A stretch of DNA of 64,000 nucleotides, taken from assembly GCF_032062135.1 (NCBI RefSeq), contig NC_092859.1, forward strand, positions 45,058,723 to 45,122,722, given 5' to 3'. This DNA comes from Pyxicephalus adspersus (lineage: Eukaryota; Chordata; Amphibia; Anura; Pyxicephalidae). Position 1 is the first letter of the stretch, and every line of letters begins with the position of its first letter. Shown one piece after another: positions 59,812 to 64,000 of this stretch. The notes below the pieces were generated by a model that did no database searches, was not told the origin of the DNA, and saw nothing but the letters and a program-made list of their open reading frames with translations. The position numbers and the translations under genes are program-made.

Positions 59812-61139
59812 GAACAAAATGTTTGCATCGTAAGAACAGCACTATACCTGAGACAATTGTAATTCATTGTTGCTATCCCTTTTGTCCTCCGAATTCAGCA
59901 GATATCTTTTTTGTACCAAATACACTTTTTTGTGCAAAAGACTCCTTTTACCCATTCCACCAGACAGATGTTTGATACCTTAGATATTTATAGAAAATGG
60001 CTGCTATACAGACTCAAAAAAGTAAAGAAATGCTGTAAAACAAATTGCAACTACTTTCCTAATTTTAGTAGCTGTTTTAAGTAACTTAAGATTCTTAAGT
60101 AACTCTTAAGTAATAAAGCAACTGCTTTAGAGAACTAGTATTTTCAAATAAAGAGATTATCAATGAATACCTTGAACTTCCTCAGTATAAAATTTCTTTA
60201 AATGTGCTCCCCACCTATGAATTGAAGCAGCATCAAACACCAATAATGTATGTTCTGGTGCCATGCAGTAAAACATATATTCTTCCCCTCACTACCATAT
60301 TCTTCAATATTGCATGGCACTTGTGCGGTGCCATTTATTTAGAGCACCACAACAACCAACACACAACTACAAACTACAAAGACTTAAGTGCACAAGATTA
60401 TACATGAATTTCACAAGATTATACATGAATTTCACAAACATTTAAGGTCTAATAAAACTTTCATTGGAAACTAGTGAAGGTGAACTCACCCAGGTTCAAT
60501 TTGCTATGGGTTAGGCAAACGCCAAAAATTTTAATTTGAAGTTTACAGACACAGCTATAAACCTTAGGACAGCTCCGGTAGGAGTCAATGGCTACTGGCA
60601 AAAGGTAAATAGCAAGTAAACATCCACAATCGCAACATATTTAAAATGAATATGCTGAATTAGCACAATGTTCATTAAAGGTAAAATACTGAACATAACA
60701 AGCAGTAACAGAACACGAAGCTTTAGAAAGGTGATATTGGACTGTTTTGGGTTAAAATGTGCATTTTTTTAACTGTTAGATTAAAAACAAGGAAAAAAGA
60801 AAAAAAAAAACATTGTTCTTAAATACTATATTCAACTTTAAGGCATTTCGATGTATGACATTTATAGGATGTATTTGAGAATTTTTTTATGTTTTATTGC
60901 ATAAAATAAAACCCTCTCCTGCGCTGCATTTTTTTATACATTCATAAATGTCCCATATGGCAGTGGCCTGATTCCAATGCCTTTTTGATTGCCTATTAGT
61001 CTACAAAATGAATGTTATTGAAAATATGTAAATGTAAAGAAATGAAAATACACTCTTCCATGGTCACAAAGTTAAACACGCTCCCAATGGAGACTACAAG
61101 TGGCAGTGGCAGTGCACATTGCATAGGTATAGTCTGTTC
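59812..61139. other. Unassigned AT-rich region
   Basis: Nothing recognised apart from a 21-bp exact tandem duplication at 60391-60432 (unit CACAAGATTATACATGAATT plus T). Confidence 0.45.
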
Positions 61140-61269
61140 TTGTCATGACTAGGGTAGCCTTGATCCCTTGAGCCCTTTGAGCATCTGCCCTCTAATTCCC
61201 CCACCGCTGCTGGTCAGCCCCCCTAACCCAAAAAATTCACAGATACCATTCTGGATCTATCACAACACC

Positions 61270-61807
61270 TGTCGGTTCCCACAGCGGCCCCTGCTAAATC
61301 GCGCTCCTGCATCCCGTGCCTGTGTACCCTGCCGAGCTACCAAACACAGCACTCACTCTTTGTCTCTGGTTCTGACCAGAACATGCAGCACTTCCTGTTC
61401 TGCTCACACTGACACAGGACAGGAAGGAGGAGCTCCTTAAAGGGGCAGAGGCTATTTAGTCTCAGCAGTAATGGAGGCTGGTGCTGTGACTTTGCACCAG
61501 CTACCTTGATACTCTGCTCGTGATTCCTTTGTGATTTATGACCTGACCTGCGCCTGGAACCTGACTCTGTCTGTCTGCCACCTGCCCTGACCTGTGCCTG
61601 GAACCGGACTCCATCCACCTGTCACCTGTCACTATCTCTACCTGTCTCTATACTGAGGCCGCTCCACGACCTGGTGACCCCCAGCAGCAAAGAGCCCAGT
61701 AGCCTCCTGGCCCATCACCCCTTGCGGGTGCCCTGGTGAAGATCTGGTGTCACTTAGACTCCGTGCCTTGGGTGATCCCGTGCTACTTGCCTGAGGAGTT
61801 CCTGACA
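61270..61807 (+). mobile_element. LTR-like element (probable solo LTR of a frog LTR retrotransposon)
   Basis: It begins TGTCGGTTCCC and ends GTTCCTGACA, i.e. TG...CA with short inverted tips, 538 bp. The interior is GC-rich with the repeated cadence CTGACCTGCGCCTGGAACCT and CCTGACCTGTGCCTGGAACC, and an upstream CTATTTAGTCTC that could be a TATA-like box. No retroviral-type genes flank it and no target duplication is clear. A diverged copy on the other strand is at 31420-32239. Confidence 0.55.
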
Positions 61808-62038
61808 GGGTCAAACTGGCAGACACAGCCATCCTTTATTTTGCAAACACAAGTTATTAATGCAAATCAAACATACTTTTTTGAAAATAAATAACCATAT
61901 TAACNNNNNNCACAACAATTTTTAACTAACAGTGCACAAAATAAACCACATCATACCAGCTTAACCTTTTCGGCTGCTTCTTCTGGAAAGCCCCCTATAA
62001 TCCATCTATTGGAAACCTCCCATCTGCAATTACTCACT

Positions 62039-62262
62039 GGGCCTGATTTATTAAAGCTCACCAAGGCGGGAGAGGATACACTTTCATCAGTGAAGCTAGG
62101 TGATCCAGCAAACCTGGAATATATTTTGTATACGTAATTTGCATTTTGCTAGCAAATGTTTTGAATCCTGGACCAGATCCATTCCAGGTTTGCTGAATCA
62201 CTCAGCTTCACTGATGAAGATGTATCCTCTCCAGCCTTGAAGAGCTTTGATAAATCAGGCCC
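62039..62262. mobile_element. Palindromic MITE (P family), copy 4, inserted in the D element
   Basis: GGGCCTGATTTATTAAAGCT at the left and AGCTTTGATAAATCAGGCCC at the right are inverted. The arms ACACTTTCATCAGTGAAGCT and AGCTTCACTGATGAAGATGT pair. The centre is TTTGCATTTTGCTAGCAAAT. This is the best preserved copy. Confidence 0.9.
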
Positions 62263-62530
62263 AATATTTTTGGCACCTAGCCACCCAACCTGATTTAGGC
62301 ACTGATATGTCATTCACAGACTCCACCCCCCCGGCCTTAGCCAAACAGCAATTTACCACCATCATTTTACCAAAACAGAGAATACCCACCCATAGGTGGA
62401 TTCCTCCTCATTCTCCAGCACCTTTAAAACCACCACCTTCCAGAAACCCAGCCAAATACACACTAATTCCCATACCCCAACACCAAAAGCCTACCCTTTC
62501 CTGAAAGTTTTGGTTACCCTGTCAAGCATC

Positions 62531-62692
62531 CCCCTATTGGCTCCGGGTCTTTCATTATCAAAAAAACTTGTAAAATGGCACACAATGGAGTGAATGTATT
62601 TAGGTAACATGTGGCTGTGCAGTAAATGCAGGTACAAAATAAAGGTAAAAGCAAGTATTTTAATTAGGATTAGCAAGTTTTTGATATATGGA
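62531..62692. other. Short unassigned spacer
   Basis: AT-rich. Confidence 0.4.
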
Positions 62693-62911
62693 CTAGATTT
62701 ATTAAAGCTCTCCAAGGCTGGAGAAGATCCCCTTCATCAGTGAAGCTGGGTGATCCAGCAAACCTAAAATGTATCTGGTCCAGGATTGAAAACATTTGCT
62801 AACAAATAGCAAATGACTTAAGAAATCCATTTCAGGTTTGCTGGATCACCCAGCTTCACTGAAAAAAAGGGAATCTACTCCAGCCTTAGGGAGCAATATT
62901 AAATCAGGCCT
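62693..62911. mobile_element. Palindromic MITE (P family), copy 5
   Basis: CTAGATTTATTAAAGCTCTC at the left, AAACATTTGCTAACAAATAG in the centre, and CTGGATCACCCAGCTTCACT with ATATTAAATCAGGCC at the right. Only about 430 bp separate it from copy 4. Confidence 0.85.
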
Positions 62912-64000
62912 ATAGTGTTTAGCGAACTAAATGACATTTAATATTTTTATTTACAGACATTTAAAGAATTAAAAATATTTAGCAGTTAGGAAACAGTTTC
63001 TGCAAATGCCTTTAAAATTGCTTTGGGGGGGGGGGGGTATTTTATAATAAAGATACCATACAGTACTACATACTGATGTGATTCAGATTAATCAAAAACC
63101 AGTTCTCCCAATGAAAAATAATTTCTAAAAAATAATCTGTTTAATTATTACTGAAATATACAGTATGTGGTTTATGCAAAAGAGGTCAGACTCATTTAGA
63201 CTAATGTAATTTAGCCGAAAGTTCTGTAACTCCTTCCAATGTTATTACATTGTGTTTATGACAGGTAATGAACTGAAGTCTTCCCAGCTCTTAGTTTCTA
63301 TGTAAACACAATCTTGCATTAATTTTTCAACAGTCCAGACAATAACTACTCTGGATGAGTACCAAAACATTATAGATTTAATATAATCTTGCAGGTTTAG
63401 TGAAGTCTTTCCCACAGCATAATATGATACTAGTAATTTCTATGAAGCGTCAGCGTCTACTCCCATAAACTCCAATAATGAGGTGCTATAGAAGAACAGC
63501 TGTCTTGAAACCTTGCTGCCTCTCAAAGAAGCGGCGCTGCTGGATAATAGCATCCAGCAATGGCTGGCAAACAATAAGTGTTCAAGTCTATTTATGCCAG
63601 GCAGCTGCGGCTTCTAACTGCTCTTCTGTATGTCTTGTGTATGCAAACGTTTCACCTTCAGAAGAATAGCAGGAATGGAATGTGAATTACTGTAGGCACA
63701 CATTCATTTAATGCAGACAATCAAATTGGGAGTCGTTGCTTGTAGTTTGGGTTTTCGAAGGTCTGTCAGTCAACAGATGGGTTAAATGTTTGCCGGGCCC
63801 AGTTAAGCTATTGATAATAAGAATATGGATGTTGCGTAGCAACAAAGTAGATTCTTTTTACTAAGCCTGCTGTCTCTGGTATCTTGCCATATCCTTCTAT
63901 TCTGTGCAAAAACTCTTGGGGTTTGGGTCCATTAACCTTTTCACTGCCTAAAGCACAATAAATGTTAAGTTGGCAGCTGCAGATTCAGTTGCATTGACTC
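62912..64000. other. Unassigned region; right part repeat-free in appearance
   Basis: No gene was recognised. A G run lies at 63026-63037. About 63430-63850 has balanced composition and a 63-codon frame (63478-63669) without known motif; it is a candidate conserved non-coding block. Confidence 0.4.

Larger units (their letters stand above)
61140..62530. mobile_element. TIR element (D family), copy with two nested insertions
   Basis: It begins at TCATGACTAGGGTAGCC and ends at GGTTACCCTGTCAAGCATC. The parts 61140-61269, 61808-62038 and 62263-62530 follow the order of the copy at 56189-56863. They are separated by an LTR-like element (61270-61807) and a P-family MITE (62039-62262). Six undetermined bases lie at 61905-61910. 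Confidence 0.7.

Noticed and set aside
61140..62530. A complete LTR retrotransposon around the LTR-like element
   Set aside because: The DNA on both sides belongs to an interrupted TIR element; there is no second LTR, primer-binding site or coding region.

Overview
This window looks like non-coding nuclear DNA from a vertebrate, most likely an anuran amphibian. The base composition is AT-rich. There is no bacterial-style gene packing, no operon and no convincing host exon. Almost everything I could name is a transposon fossil, a MITE, a tandem repeat or low-complexity DNA. The amphibian call rests on several repeat types: TTAA-flanked MITEs whose ends begin TTAAAG (the style of the Xenopus T2 family), a Tc1-like element and a Tigger/pogo element of the kind common in frogs, a tRNA-derived SINE, and several palindromic MITE families. 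The species cannot be read from the sequence.

Layout: 1-153 is the end of a Tigger-type element. 154-4969 is mostly unassigned. 4970-5022 is a (GA)n run. 5045-7407 is a Tigger (pogo) transposon with a decayed transposase, itself interrupted by a 432-bp MITE (5734-6165). 7408-13018 holds a strong hairpin (7649-7728), a SINE (9536-9886), a degenerate minisatellite in two blocks (10350-10640 and 11405-11620) and an LTR-like scrap. 13019-14127 is a 1.1-kb GATA array. 16310-18166 is a dead Tc1-like transposon carrying a T2-type MITE. 18646-19075 and 24395-25560 are related elements built from strings of palindromes; a third piece lies at 57190-57432. 23763-24325 is a TTAA-ended MITE.

30730-32239 holds two copies of one MITE in inverted orientation, the second inserted in a solo-LTR-like element. 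33554-34510 holds two copies of a 200-220 bp palindromic MITE, with more copies at 54225, 62039 and 62693. 38935-45300 is dominated by L1-like LINE debris on the minus strand: an endonuclease remnant, an RT remnant with a damaged catalytic box, and a separate 3' fragment. 47890-48327 is a T2-type MITE with an intact TTAA on both sides. 50399-51026 is a long pyrimidine tract with (CTTT)n. 53216-54190 is a degenerate minisatellite. 56189-56863 and 61140-62530 are two copies of one TIR element, the second carrying two nested insertions. The rest is unassigned.

No genes act together here. The biology visible is transposon layering: the nested insertions give relative ages. The most interesting structures are the hairpin-string elements, the MITE-interrupted Tigger that keeps a long chimeric reading frame, the inverted MITE pair, the GATA array with repeated larger blocks, and the twice-interrupted TIR element. 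Family names come from remembered family features, not from a search.
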